Source: Bacteroides bouchesdurhonensis (lineage in GTDB: Bacteria > Bacteroidota > Bacteroidia > Bacteroidales > Bacteroidaceae). Taken from it: 64,000 bases of DNA. A program made the position numbers and the translations under genes. Under the pieces are notes generated by a model that searched no databases, was not told where the DNA came from, and worked only from the letters and a program-made list of their open reading frames with translations. Positions 1 through 9,651 of the stretch are shown piece by piece; the first letter of the stretch is position 1; each line of letters begins with the position of its first letter. The stretch spans positions 3,884,577 through 3,948,576 of the forward strand of contig NZ_LT707006.1 in the NCBI RefSeq assembly GCF_900155865.1, given 5' to 3'.

Positions 1-144
1 ATCCTTCATAGGTCGTTTGCCCACCACCGTAACCTCCGGAATACGTAGTACCCTTTTGGTAATGCTGACGGAATTTTTCTGCTGGGCGGCAAGCAGAAAG
101 GGCAGGCTTACCCCCACGAACAATAGAATAAGATGTCTTTTCAT
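1..144 (-). CDS. btuB: BtuB-type TonB-dependent receptor, N-terminal fragment (runs off window)
   Basis: Only the first 48 codons are present; the gene continues past base 1. The protein starts MKRHLILLFVGVSLPFLLAA, a clear signal peptide, then reaches a segment containing LRIPEVTVVGKRPMKD, which resembles the plug start of TonB-dependent receptors. A strong purine-rich ribosome site (aggaggac) precedes the ATG at 142-144. It lies 18 bases after btuG on the same strand, the gene order of known Bacteroides B12 loci in which BtuB transports cobalamin handed over by BtuG. The identification as BtuB rests mainly on this context. Confidence 0.75.
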   Translation of the reverse strand, partial: MKRHLILLFVGVSLPFLLAAQQKNSVSITKRVLRIPEVTVVGKRPMKD

Positions 145-162
145 TTTTGTCCTCCTTCCTCG

Positions 163-1236
163 TTATTTCCAGCAGAAAGCTCCCGGAATGATTCCCACGT
201 AAAATTCATCGATCAGCTTGCCTTGCGGCGAATAGCGATACACGATACCTTGTTGCTGGTAATCAATAGCGTCGGCCACATATACCTCCCCGTTGTTGGG
301 ATTGACCGTAAGGCCGTAGTATTTGGTGTCCCGAAACTCCAGAAAAGGCCGGACGGGAACACGGTCGGCTTCCACCGGCATTCGCCAAATATCGTTGTTG
401 ATCCAGTAAAGTGTATCCCGTGTACCGTTGAGCTGGACTTCCGAAGGCCAGTCGCCCAGCTTAAACTTGAACTGTTTCTCTACGGTGAAAGTCTCGGCGT
501 CTATACGATAGAGAGACGGTGCCTCGTAACCGTATGGGCTGCCCTCGTAACCGCCATCCGTGATGGTCCACATCTTGTTGTATTTGTCCATGACCAGCGA
601 AGTAGGTTGTATGCCGATGGTCAGTTCGTCCACGACCTTGTCCGTCTCCGTGTCGATTTTCAGGATGCGGTTCTGGTACGACCAGCAGTTCACATAGACG
701 TACTTGCCGTATTGTACCATTTGTTCGGTGGAACCCGATTCCATGTCCATGTCTGGACATTCGATATAGCCGGTAATCTCGTATGTCTTGGGGTTGATGA
801 TGAAGATACGGTAGTCCCATATCTGCGTCACATAGGCTTTCTCATCCGACAGAAAATGGATATACCGGGGTGAGGTGAAACCTGTGATACGGCCCACTTC
901 CTTGAAAGTATTGATGTCGATGGCGAAAATCACATGCGAGTTGTTCACCACGATCCAGCCTATACCGTCCCGGATAACCATAGACTGGGCCACATCGCCC
1001 AACTTGAACCCGTTGGCACGGTAAAACACTTCATTCTCCACTTCGCACGTGGCGGGATCGTAGTAGGAAAGCGTGGCATTGCTGTACTGGAAATTCCCCT
1101 CGTTGGTAATGAAAAGACCAGAGGCCGATACAGAGAAATCTTCCATCTCTCCGTAATCCCATTTCATGCAACTGCCGAAAACTGGCAGGCAGAAAAGAAA
1201 AAGGCAAATCCGTTGTATTGTTCTGCTCATTGTCAT
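163..1236 (-). CDS. btuG: BtuG-like surface cobalamin-binding lipoprotein (beta-propeller)
   Basis: A 357-residue lipoprotein with signal peptide and lipobox ending VFGSC, followed by repeats typical of seven-bladed YncE/DUF5074 propellers (for example LFITNEGNFQYSNATLSYYD, GIQPTSLVMD, GLTVNPNNGEVYVADA). BtuG proteins sit on the outer face of the outer membrane, bind vitamin B12 very tightly and cap BtuB. An upstream in-frame ATG at 1263 falls inside a terminator hairpin, so the start at 1236 (MTMSRT) or 1230 is preferred. It is followed directly by btuB and lies in a minus-strand unit headed by an AdoCbl riboswitch, which supports the function. Confidence 0.85.
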   Translation of the reverse strand: MTMSRTIQRICLFLFCLPVFGSCMKWDYGEMEDFSVSASGLFITNEGNFQYSNATLSYYDPATCEVENEVFYRANGFKLGDVAQSMVIRDGIGWIVVNNSHVIFAIDINTFKEVGRITGFTSPRYIHFLSDEKAYVTQIWDYRIFIINPKTYEITGYIECPDMDMESGSTEQMVQYGKYVYVNCWSYQNRILKIDTETDKVVDELTIGIQPTSLVMDKYNKMWTITDGGYEGSPYGYEAPSLYRIDAETFTVEKQFKFKLGDWPSEVQLNGTRDTLYWINNDIWRMPVEADRVPVRPFLEFRDTKYYGLTVNPNNGEVYVADAIDYQQQGIVYRYSPQGKLIDEFYVGIIPGAFCWK

Positions 1237-1242
1237 TCGGAT

Positions 1243-1275
1243 AAAAAAGAGTACCCGAATCATTACGGGTACTCT
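1243..1275 (-). terminator. Intergenic intrinsic terminator upstream of btuG
   Basis: A perfect 10-bp stem (1248-1257 with 1266-1275, 8-base loop) is followed on the minus strand by a run of six U. It lies between the lipoprotein gene ending at 1292 and btuG, inside an apparent operon. It may attenuate btuG/btuB transcription, or these genes may have their own promoter. Confidence 0.7.
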
Positions 1276-1291
1276 GGTTAAGGTATAAGGT

Positions 1292-3382
1292 TTAATCCTG
1301 CTGCGTATATTGTTTGTCCTTCATATTTTGGAAGGTTGGGGTATACCCACATTTCGTCACGCTCCAACTTTCCCCCGTAATCATTCCGTTTTCTATAAAC
1401 TTGCCGAAGAAAGTGTAGTCGGTAAATTTCGTCAAACCGTCAAAAACAACCCCATGCAAGGTCTCCAACTTCTCCATGGAAAGTGTTTCCTGAGAAAGAG
1501 AAGTCGCACTTTTTATCTGTAGCGTACCATCTATAGTCTGTAATTTATCACAAGTAATGCCTGTTGCTTTATTAACGAACAACCCTTCACCTCCTACGTG
1601 AAGCAATTCCGGAATATCCAGCGATTTACTTTGTAAAGATATTGCTAACGAACCCTCTCCCTCTTTATAATATACAGGAGAAGCTGAACAACAAACTTTG
1701 GATAGTAAGGGCAAGTTACAACTGGTAAAATTTCCAGATAAATAGAACTGTCCTCCCACTTCTTTCAAGACTGGCATTGTGATTGAAGCAAACATGGGTA
1801 TTTGGATATATCCATATCCATCTATGATTTCCAAGTCGGGAAATTTGGCATTGCTTCGCATTTGGCCTGTCACATTTAGATTTCCATATACATGTTGAAT
1901 TGTCGATATGGTATAATCGATATTGTTGGTGGTTGGCTTACAAGTGAAGTCTTTGATATTCTTGAACGTGATTTCAGGGAACTTATTATTCGTGAGACTG
2001 GTGATGACAAAATTTACATTTGACAAATCTTCGGCTGTTTCAATTTTGGAGAGCTGCACCTTGTTTATAATTTCAATCTGGGGCGCTGTTTCTCCGAAGG
2101 TTTCAAATCGGGCGTTCGGCAACAGCAGTGTTCCGCTCACATCTTCAAGATAATCCAGCGTGATGCTTCCAAGTGTGGTGATCTTGCTCCAGTCGGGAAG
2201 TTGTTTGAGTGCCGTGAAATTCTTTATCTTTATCTGTCCCTTTATCGTTGTCAGTTTGTCCATTCCACCGAAAGCCTGAAGCACGTCATTTCGTTGGGGA
2301 ACAAAACTACCGGTAGGAGGAGCTTCCATATTGGCTTCCATAATAATACTTCCGTTTACTGTTTCGATTTCCGGAAGGTTGATGGTTTCCAACATCACGG
2401 GGACGGTATGGAAATCAAGGCCACCGGTCTCTTTCAGCTTAAGGAAGTTCATGGAAGTCAGCTTGGCAAGATTGTTTACGGACAAGACCCCTCCGACACT
2501 TGTCAGTTCCGGTATTTCCAAAGACGCAATCGAACCGGCTGCTGTGTTCTCTTCATTGAGTCCTTGAAGATTCAGATCCTGACCTACAGTAGTCAGAACC
2601 GGAAACTCAAAACTCTGTAACGACGACGCATTGAACATCACGCTTCCTTCAATAGTTGCCAGTTTCTCGAATAGGACATACGTCACTTGGTCGTTATATA
2701 CCGATATGTCTCCGGAGAGCGTTTCCAATGCTTTCATGGAAATCATGTGAAGTTCCGTAGCTTTCGAGGCGACATCGGTCGAACCTACCTGTAAACCTCC
2801 GGCAGAAACGATATTATCCAACCCTGTCAAGTCTGCACCGTTGTAACTGTTACGAATGACAATGTTGCCAGTAACCTCTTTCAAAGATGCCAATGCAGAT
2901 ATGTCAGTGATTTTTTCTGCCTCTTCCGCATCAGAGCCGATAATCAGGTTCCCTTTGACAACGGTTGTTTTGGTTGCGGCAAAAGAAGCTACCTCCTCGG
3001 TGGTCTTCAACTCCACATCTCCGTCAGATTCTATCTCGCTTTTCACGACCTTATAGGTATATTCGCGGGCATCTCCGTTATAGGATGTCACCCGGAAGGT
3101 TCGTTCGTTATCCCAGTCCGTTACCGTTTCAGGATCAGGTATGATTGTTGCAGAAGTTGTGTACTTGAATTCCACTTCGGCGTTGTTCAGCGATACCGTA
3201 TAGGGAACGGTTATTGTTACTGTATTGTCCGTAATGTCGGCCGTGTACGATTTCCCGTCCACGGTCATCACGACCGATGTGATGAAATTTTCATCTGCAT
3301 CTTCAGGTATAATTTCATCGTTTTTGTCACACGCTCCCAAAAAGAACAAGGATAGGAGCATGGGAAGAAAATAAATTTTCAT
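1292..3382 (-). CDS. Leucine-rich-repeat-like surface lipoprotein of the B12 locus
   Basis: A 696-residue protein with a lipoprotein signal (LSLFFLGAC then acidic DKNDE, a Bacteroides surface-export type signal). Residues about 30-115 look like an Ig/cadherin-like domain. The rest is a long series of irregular beta-solenoid repeats (SLKEVTGNIVIRNS, ITTLGSITLDYLEDVSG, LKEVGGQFYLSGN) like receptor-L or BspA-type LRR proteins. No enzyme motif is visible. The position between BtuG and other lipoproteins under a B12 riboswitch suggests an accessory surface role in corrinoid capture. That role is inference; I did not recognise the exact family. Confidence 0.7.
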   Translation of the reverse strand: MKIYFLPMLLSLFFLGACDKNDEIIPEDADENFITSVVMTVDGKSYTADITDNTVTITVPYTVSLNNAEVEFKYTTSATIIPDPETVTDWDNERTFRVTSYNGDAREYTYKVVKSEIESDGDVELKTTEEVASFAATKTTVVKGNLIIGSDAEEAEKITDISALASLKEVTGNIVIRNSYNGADLTGLDNIVSAGGLQVGSTDVASKATELHMISMKALETLSGDISVYNDQVTYVLFEKLATIEGSVMFNASSLQSFEFPVLTTVGQDLNLQGLNEENTAAGSIASLEIPELTSVGGVLSVNNLAKLTSMNFLKLKETGGLDFHTVPVMLETINLPEIETVNGSIIMEANMEAPPTGSFVPQRNDVLQAFGGMDKLTTIKGQIKIKNFTALKQLPDWSKITTLGSITLDYLEDVSGTLLLPNARFETFGETAPQIEIINKVQLSKIETAEDLSNVNFVITSLTNNKFPEITFKNIKDFTCKPTTNNIDYTISTIQHVYGNLNVTGQMRSNAKFPDLEIIDGYGYIQIPMFASITMPVLKEVGGQFYLSGNFTSCNLPLLSKVCCSASPVYYKEGEGSLAISLQSKSLDIPELLHVGGEGLFVNKATGITCDKLQTIDGTLQIKSATSLSQETLSMEKLETLHGVVFDGLTKFTDYTFFGKFIENGMITGESWSVTKCGYTPTFQNMKDKQYTQQD

Positions 3383-3396
3383 ACTTGTAATTTTTA

Positions 3397-5178
3397 TTAT
3401 TTGGTTAGATCCTCAAAAGAAAATACCTCCGTAGAAACTTCGCCCAGCCAGCCGCTTTTGGCCAGAACACCGCATTGTATTTTGATAAAGTCAATATATT
3501 GCAGATTGGCTTCCGTTCCATCGGCATGGATGGCATTGGAAATTTTGAAACCGTTCCTTTGTCCGCTTCCATCCACCGTACTGCCGCCTTCTATCTGGTC
3601 GTTTCCGAAATTATCCACGTACCCCCAGTCATAACTCTGATTATCCCAATAACCGGTTTGAGAATCTTGGGTGTTGCGGGCGGCCAGACAAGTGCCTGTC
3701 AGGGTATAACTGTTTTCCGAAATCCAAGCCGGATAATAATAGTCTTGTGTATGATAAGCGGACAGATAGTCTACCCAGCCATTTCTACCGTCGGAACTGA
3801 TCCATTGGACATCCATTTTTTTGCCTTCCGGACGGTAATAGGTCACTTCAAAATTCTGTATTGTTTCTTCCTTGCCTGCTTCAGATCCTTTCAGTTCGTA
3901 CCACTCGTCATCCGGCAATCCGTTTCCGTTTATATCTTGCATGACCCATACGATACCCGGTTCGGAACTGCCGTCAAAGGCGTTCCCCTGAACACAGAAA
4001 TCATATTGGTTACCCGAATTGGGAATACTGTGGTCGAAGCCGACGATGATATAACCCCCGAAAGAACCTAAAGAGACGTGCAGTTTGTCTTTCAAACGCT
4101 GTGTTGCCCATGCGACAGCCGCTTCAGGGGATGTTTCGTTGCCGGTCATACCGCCTATCGTGCTCGTCTCGTTGATAAATTGGCCGGGAGCTGGGGTATA
4201 TTCATAGACTTTATTCCAGAGCTTGGAACTTCCCGAAGCCCGGAAGCCGTCTTGTTCCTTTTTGTCCACACAAACGACTTTTACGGTGGCAGTGACAGCC
4301 GTTTTCCCTTTGTCGATATTCCTGTTTATTTTTTCCGTCGGTGTGTCTTCCGACACAGTACAGGAGACGGTGTATTCTCCGGGTGCGGACGGCGTGAACT
4401 TGAACATGCGTTCCACTTCTCCTTCCATGACCTGACCGTCCACACTCCACTCAAAACGGGGATTGTCGAAATACTCCAACAACGGACGCAGGAAAACAGG
4501 ACGGTCGGCAAAAGTGTACCTGTCCGTGGATGTTTGCAGGTAAGACGGGGTCGGGAATTTGACAACGTAGGGCATCGTTTCCACGACCTCTACGCTTACG
4601 TCTTTCGTTGTTGTCCCATCTATATTGGAAGCGTTGATTGTCACCGTATAAACACCGAGTTCTTTTTCATTGAAAGTATAAGTATTCTCGGTGGAAACGA
4701 TTTTTCCTTCCCGTACCCATTCGATTTTGAACCCTTCGACATCCGAATGCTGAATATCGGGAGTAAATGTGTAATCGGTATTCCGGACGACTTTTAGCCC
4801 CTGCGAAGGTAGTGCCAGTGAGATGACCGGAGGGGTGAGTTCTTTCACTTCTACTTTCAGTTCCTCTTCGGCATAGCCTTCCGCATTGTCTACTCTTAGT
4901 TTGACATAAAAATCCCCGCATTCATTCCATGTACGTTGAAGAGACGGACCCGAAGAAACCAGCGTACCGTCTATCGTCCAAGCAAAAAGAGCATCTTCAA
5001 CATTCTGGTATGTCGGGGCGATAGTCAATTCGTGATCGACCTTGACCGTGTAAATACCGGTCTCGCTGTCAAGTTCTATTATAGGTTGTCCTCCTACTTC
5101 TTCGGTAATGACTTCATCCTTGTTGCAGGAGGTGAACAGCATACAGGCAGAAATAATAAAATAGTGAAAACGATGCAT
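3397..5178 (-). CDS. PKD/Ig-like domain surface lipoprotein of the B12 locus
   Basis: A 593-residue lipoprotein (signal MHRFHYFIISACMLFTSC). It contains at least three PKD-like modules between residues about 30 and 290 (for example FAWTIDGTLVSSGPSLQRTW, FEWSVDGQV, APGEYTVSC). A C-terminal domain from about residue 310 contains GSFGGYIIVGFDHSI, DINGNGLPDDEWYELKGSE and a final SGWLGEVSTEVFSFEDL, the pattern of Bacteroides cell-surface proteins found in B12 loci. It is separated from the next gene by 14 bases. A direct ligand is not evident from sequence. Confidence 0.75.
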   Translation of the reverse strand: MHRFHYFIISACMLFTSCNKDEVITEEVGGQPIIELDSETGIYTVKVDHELTIAPTYQNVEDALFAWTIDGTLVSSGPSLQRTWNECGDFYVKLRVDNAEGYAEEELKVEVKELTPPVISLALPSQGLKVVRNTDYTFTPDIQHSDVEGFKIEWVREGKIVSTENTYTFNEKELGVYTVTINASNIDGTTTKDVSVEVVETMPYVVKFPTPSYLQTSTDRYTFADRPVFLRPLLEYFDNPRFEWSVDGQVMEGEVERMFKFTPSAPGEYTVSCTVSEDTPTEKINRNIDKGKTAVTATVKVVCVDKKEQDGFRASGSSKLWNKVYEYTPAPGQFINETSTIGGMTGNETSPEAAVAWATQRLKDKLHVSLGSFGGYIIVGFDHSIPNSGNQYDFCVQGNAFDGSSEPGIVWVMQDINGNGLPDDEWYELKGSEAGKEETIQNFEVTYYRPEGKKMDVQWISSDGRNGWVDYLSAYHTQDYYYPAWISENSYTLTGTCLAARNTQDSQTGYWDNQSYDWGYVDNFGNDQIEGGSTVDGSGQRNGFKISNAIHADGTEANLQYIDFIKIQCGVLAKSGWLGEVSTEVFSFEDLTK

Positions 5179-5194
5179 GATGTGTGGATTTTAG

Positions 5195-5231
5195 AAAAAT
5201 AACAGGGATACCCCCGACAGAAGGGATATCC
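5195..5231 (-). terminator. Intergenic intrinsic terminator between two lipoprotein genes
   Basis: A 9-bp stem with one G-U pair (5206-5214 with 5223-5231) is followed on the minus strand by a U-rich run (5195-5199). It lies between the DUF4465 gene and the PKD lipoprotein gene and probably gives partial termination inside the operon. Confidence 0.55.
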
Positions 5232-5242
5232 TTGTATTCTTT

Positions 5243-6160
5243 TTATTGTATGGTGATATCATCAATACAGATATAAGCTGGAGTATTCAAACCGTATGCT
5301 CCCGAATCCGAACCCTCGAAGTTGAATTTCACACTTTGCACCCCTTCGGCATTGATTTCCCAATAATCCCATGTCGTGATAGGATCAACCTGTTGTTGGC
5401 CGTTACGATAATCGGCTAAAAGACGTTTGTAAGTGCGGATCAGACCGCCATTCGCATCATAACATTCCAGATTCACTTGGAAATACCCTTTCATCTCTTT
5501 CAGAGGAGTCGCTACCCCCGTAGAACCGAACTGATTACCATAAGTAATGACACCATAAGTGTATGAGGTGTTGCAGATCCACAGGCCGACCAATTTCCGG
5601 GGAACATTGAAATAAAATTCTGGTTTAGCCATCCATGCCTGATTGTAAGCATCCACATATCCGTAAACGACACCGAAATTGGAACCGCTGTGCCCGGCTT
5701 CCTTATTCTGTCCTTCCGCTTCCACCGCAGTGTTATAGACAGAACATTGGTTTAGATAAGAATACCACCAGTCTCCGGTATTTCCCGACTGATTGGAGCG
5801 GATGTTCCAGTTGGAAAGTGCGATGCCGCCGCTGGAATACTCTGTGCTTCCACCTACAGTATTAAACATTGAAAGGAAGAGATATTCTTCCGGAGTATTG
5901 TCGTAAATGGTGGTTACTTGAGGATACCCTTGGTACGAATAAAGATTTTCTCCGGCCGAGGTAGGTCCTGCTAACATGCCGGGATCGAAATCATCGAAAG
6001 TGATAGTTAAAGTACCGTCCGGATTTGTCACAGCACGGGTTTGCGAAGTTCCGGAATCAACCGGGTCCATCAAAAAGTCATCGTCCGAACTACAGCCAGA
6101 GAACAAGGCGGTTGCGGTAAATAGACAGGCACCTGCCAGAAAGCGTAATTTTCTTTTCAT
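5243..6160 (-). CDS. DUF4465 lipoprotein, first gene of the B12 operon
   Basis: A 305-residue protein with a lipoprotein signal (ATALFSGCSSDDD). The mature part has the DUF4465 pattern: TITFDDFDPG, GGIALSNWN, NFGVVYGY, FYFNVPRKLVGLWICNTSY and the closing YICIDDITIQ. DUF4465 proteins are common beside Bacteroides B12 receptors and are probably extracellular beta-sandwich binding proteins. It is the first gene after the AdoCbl riboswitch, about 145 bases downstream of the aptamer, with a terminator in between. Confidence 0.85.
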   Translation of the reverse strand: MKRKLRFLAGACLFTATALFSGCSSDDDFLMDPVDSGTSQTRAVTNPDGTLTITFDDFDPGMLAGPTSAGENLYSYQGYPQVTTIYDNTPEEYLFLSMFNTVGGSTEYSSGGIALSNWNIRSNQSGNTGDWWYSYLNQCSVYNTAVEAEGQNKEAGHSGSNFGVVYGYVDAYNQAWMAKPEFYFNVPRKLVGLWICNTSYTYGVITYGNQFGSTGVATPLKEMKGYFQVNLECYDANGGLIRTYKRLLADYRNGQQQVDPITTWDYWEINAEGVQSVKFNFEGSDSGAYGLNTPAYICIDDITIQ

Positions 6161-6201
6161 AGGTCACTCATTTTAATGTAAAACATATTATTAACAAACA
6201 C

Positions 6202-6240
6202 AAAAAATTCCCGTTCGTGCGGACTTACACGAACGGGAAT
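6202..6240 (-). terminator. Riboswitch expression-platform terminator
   Basis: A perfect 13-bp stem (6207-6219 with 6228-6240, 8-base loop) is followed on the minus strand by six U (6202-6207 on the plus strand are A). It lies between the cobalamin aptamer and the first ORF. This geometry fits a riboswitch that ends transcription when adenosylcobalamin is bound. Confidence 0.8.
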
Positions 6241-6304
6241 ATGTCTGTCTTCAAATATTGAATGGCCGATGAGCTATTCCTTATTTGATTACGACCCGTA
6301 TATC

Positions 6305-6503
6305 CCGCAGGTGTAAATCTCATTCCGGTCATGGCAGGTCTTCTGACTCGTCCCGGTCATCGTGCCTTCCCGGTATTACACCAGTGGCAAAAGTTCGATG
6401 TCCGTTTTTGTGGACTCACAGCAGCGGGTACTGTCCCGGATTTTCACCGGGTTCCCTTTTCATTCGGAAGGCGTAAACCTCCCGAAACCATTTCCCGACT
6501 GCA
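6305..6503 (-). promoter_or_regulatory. Adenosylcobalamin (B12) riboswitch
   Basis: On the minus strand the conserved parts appear in order. A receptor-like segment reads GGGAACCCGGTGAAAATCC then GGGACAGTACCC. Next comes GCCACTGG (complement of 6382-6392), then the B12 box AGTCAGAAGACCTGCCAT (complement of 6331-6348). This matches the AdoCbl riboswitch class. It precedes a terminator hairpin and the B12 lipoprotein operon, so high cobalamin should repress the locus. Confidence 0.93.
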
Positions 6504-6584
6504 AAATTATCTATATTACATATCAATTCCAAATAATTCATAATATTTATAATAAAACACACAAAGCATGACAACCGTACTGTT

Positions 6585-6758
6585 TTAATTAGAGCATTCA
6601 AGTTTACGACAAACGAAGACGGTAATTATCATACACAATATCCATAAACCAACAAAACAGCTTGCCATTTTCCATAACAATGCGTTCTGGAATAGATAAC
6701 TGTTAGCTGCAATTATGCAAGCAAAAAAAGCAGACAGAATAATGACTATTAATATCAT
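6585..6758 (-). CDS. Small two-helix membrane protein (57 aa), tentative
   Basis: A 57-codon ORF just upstream of the riboswitch on the same strand. Two hydrophobic segments are visible, MILIVIILSAFFACIIAA and FVGLWILCMIITVFVC, with a short polar tail RKLECSN. There is no clear ribosome site or known family. It may be a real small membrane protein or a relic; the neighbouring 6759-6965 contains nothing else I can identify. Confidence 0.35.
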   Translation of the reverse strand: MILIVIILSAFFACIIAANSYLFQNALLWKMASCFVGLWILCMIITVFVCRKLECSN

Positions 6759-6965
6759 GCACCAGAAATTAATCCTATAAATTTATGGAAAACAAGTAAG
6801 GGAATGGAAGTTCCGTTGCCGCATGGATGCAGGTGAAGGACCTTCTCTTTTAACGTTGGATACGCCAATGCACGCCAACGGAAGACTCTGATATTATCTG
6901 TTTGGAAAGGATATAGGATGTGCGTTACTTTGTCGCATATTCAGAATCTTAAAAAGAATTTTAGT

Positions 6966-7106
6966 ATGGAACTGACAATTATTGAAACAAGCGCGTATTA
7001 GGAGTTGAGAAAGCTGGTCAGCACGCTGGTCGTACAGATGGGCGACTTCCAGAAAAAGATTGCCCCGCCTGCGCCGGACAAGTGAATGGATGCGCAGGAC
7101 GTATGT
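6966..7106 (+). pseudogene. Decayed excisionase-type HTH gene fragment
   Basis: From the ATG at 6966 the reading is MELTIIETSAY, stop, ELRKLVSTLVVQMGDFQKKI and on to PAPDK, stop, MDAQDVC. This is the N-terminal pattern of small Bacteroides HTH (Xis2d/DUF3853-like) proteins. The two in-frame stops (TAG at 6999, TGA at 7083) fit CAG-to-TAG and TGG-to-TGA transitions. The homology ends near 7106, where antisense integrase sequence begins, marking a deletion junction. Non-functional. Confidence 0.6.
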
Positions 7107-8163
7107 GATGGACTTATGCCCAAACACTTTCTGAAGAGTTTCCAGCAGCATCCCCTTGAGTATGGCCAGAACGGCAAATGCGTGGCGTCCGATGTGCGGG
7201 GTGACCTCGCCCCGGAGTTGCATTTCCTGCCTATGATTCCAAGACTGAGCCGCATGGCATTGTATTCACCTACCGGAAAGACACATTCGGGGAGTCTTTC
7301 TTTTCATCCGTACCCCTATATTTTTCAATCAGTTCGATAGCAATGGGCAATAATTTTACGACATACGCCACTCCCGTTTTTATACGGTTGCCCATCAGCC
7401 ATGTACCGCCGTCGGAGTCGGTATGGATATTATCGTATGTTATGGCTTTCAAGTCCACATAGGAAAGACCGGTGAAGCACATGAACAGGAACATGTCGCG
7501 CATGGCACGCTGGCGTTTGTATCTCGGTTCTATATGGATTATCCTTTGCAGTTCCTCTTCGGAAAGGAAAGAACGCCTCTTGTATTCGGGCATACACTCG
7601 AATGATGCGAACGGATGAACCCGTATACAGCCTTTTTCCTGCGCGATATACATCAGCCACTTCAAGGTATTGACACGCCCGAAGACAGTGGAGTTTGCCA
7701 AAGCGCATGTACCGAGCATCCAGTTGTAGTAATCCTCGATGAATGATTTCTCAAGTTCTTCGATGACAATATCCTCTGCATTCTTCTTGCTTTTCATGAA
7801 AAGCAGGAGACTCTTGTAATCGGCAACCAGACCGCAGTAGGTGCTTTCGGCTTTCTCTATGCCGATTTTCTTTTTATACGGTTCCAGCTGTTCCCTGAAA
7901 AGGTTCATAAGGGTGTGGCATTCCTCTGAGAAGCCGACATAGCGGTTATAGACTTTCTTGGCTGTAACAAAACTGTCGTGGTCGCAGATGTACTGGTAGT
8001 GCCTGGTGATTTGCGCCTTGATATTGTCAAGCTCCTGATTGAGTGTACGGGCCTCCTCGGACTTGCCTTTGGCCCGGTTGGTTTTGACGTCCCACAAAGC
8101 GAGGGACACTTCTTTCTTACAACTGAAACCGGCTTGGGTTCCATTGATGGTGATACGGCCCAT
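7104..8163 (-). pseudogene. Frameshifted tyrosine integrase remnant
   Basis: The first 297 codons (from 8163) form a normal Bacteroides phage-type integrase N-terminus and catalytic start (FTGLSYVDLKAITYDNIHTD). The frame breaks near 7275 and again near 7222. Sequence beyond the breaks in other frames continues the family (GEYNAMRLSLGIIGRKCN, then TPHIGRHAFAVLAILKGM and VFGHKSI), so two frameshifts have occurred. The C-terminus with the catalytic tyrosine is lost at a junction with the HTH fragment near 7106. Relic of an older integrated element. Confidence 0.75.
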
Positions 8164-8592
8164 AATCGGTGTCTTTCCGTTTTTTACAGACTGTTTATTC
8201 TCAAAACACTTAGCTATACATGGTCTGCGATAAGCTAAGAGAGATTCCCCTTACACAAAAGCATGGCATCTCCTTGTCGTATCTCGCCTTTATACTTTTA
8301 TGTATAGTAGTCTACCGGATCGAATGAACAAGACCTATCCCATACATAAACCAATTTAGACTGCTATGTTATTTTTGAGGAAGAAGATGGAATGAGACCA
8401 GATACCCTCTTTAAGGCTGACTGTAAGTCGATTAAATGTAGAAAAAGATTGCTTTTGTCACAAGTAAAGTGTATATTTGCATTGAAAGAATCGTTCTTTG
8501 ACAGAGGCAAAAGAAAACAGAATATTGTAATTCGCTCGTTTCTAAATCGTTACCTGATATTAATTAAACAGAAATAACTGTTTAATTTTCAA
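8164..8592. other. Intergenic stretch between two integrase relics
   Basis: No convincing gene. A TATATTTG box at 8472-8479 (plus strand), with TTTTG 14 bases upstream, could be a Bacteroides promoter, but no intact gene follows. A 10-bp inverted repeat (8562-8571 with 8578-8587) sits just downstream of the truncated integrase and may have been its terminator. Confidence 0.4.
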
Positions 8593-9651
8593 TTAGATAG
8601 AGATTGTATGATGTTTCGCAAGGTGGTAGCTGAGACGTTTCTTGATTCCACAAAGGTCAGCAATCTCTTTGAGATAAGCATTGATCTTTTGATTTGACAG
8701 GACTGGAAGCAGCCTGTTGTCTTTAGTCTTTCCTTTATACTTGTCAAGAATCATTTGAGGTATCTCCAACAAAGGGATATTACTCTGCACATTGGTCTTC
8801 TGACGGTTGATGATAATCCACGGACGGTTATCAAGGGTGATGATATTTTCCTGCGTCAGGTGAGCCACGTCGATGTAGGCAAGCCCACAGAAACAGGAAA
8901 AGATAAAAACGTCCCTCACCATTTCAAGCCGAGGTATCTCAAAATCTTTCTGCATGATGCGCTGTATTTCTTCATCCGTAAGAAAACCCCGATCCACCGG
9001 TTCCAGGTGAAAGTGGTGGTTCAAGAAAGGGTCGTGCGTCATCACACCGCACTTCTGGGCAAAGATAACTACGGTCTTGAAGAATTTGAGCGTCTTGGTA
9101 GCCGAATTTGACTTCAGGGAAACCACTGTCTTCAGGTATATTTCAAAATCATGGATAATCAGATGCGTCAGTTCACCCGGCATGAGATCCTTTCTGCCGT
9201 ATTTGGCATGGAGGAAATTCACAAAATGGCTTCGGGCTGCCGAATATTTGTGATACAAGGCTATGCTTTTACCTGCACCAACCTGTGCTTTGATGTCCTC
9301 CAGATACTTGTCATAGAACTCCACAAACGTAGTCTTGACCTTATTCTTGCCCAAAAAGATACTTTTGATTTTGTCAAGGGTCAGGTCTTCGTCAAATTCA
9401 TGCTTCTTGAAAATCATCTGCAGCGAATTTGAGATGTTGTCCAGCTGAGCATTCAGATTCAAGGATTCGCTTCCACGCCCCTTTACCCGGTTGGTGGAAT
9501 TGTTCCATAGCTTCTTGTCAATGTAGATACCGGAAGAACCGACATTCAGCATTTCACCATTCAGGAAAATCCGGATCATCAAGGGAGACTTTCCCTGCTT
9601 GTTTTCGTAGTTTGAACGTACATAGTACGACACTTTAAAAATCATTCTCAT
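8593..9651 (-). pseudogene. C-terminally truncated tyrosine integrase
   Basis: A 352-codon frame with a full N-terminal SAM-like core-binding domain (FVEFYDKYLEDIKAQVGAG) and the beginning of the catalytic domain (FSCFCGLAYIDVAHL, LPVLSNQKINAYLKEIADLC). At the expected RHTFA box it reads YHLAKHHTISI and stops. The HxxR, GH and tyrosine motifs are missing and about 50 residues are lost. It should be catalytically dead. The gene abuts repeat-rich DNA at 9660-9840 that may have been its attachment region. Confidence 0.75.

Noticed and set aside
133..873. Long plus-strand frame (246 codons) opposite btuG
   Set aside because: Exact antisense of the BtuG propeller, no family features, and a minus-strand signal peptide and lipobox are clear.
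8593..9651. Treating this integrase as functional for the NBU-like element
   Set aside because: It lacks the RHxxR, GH and tyrosine region; the complete integrase at 10123-11406 fits the element instead.
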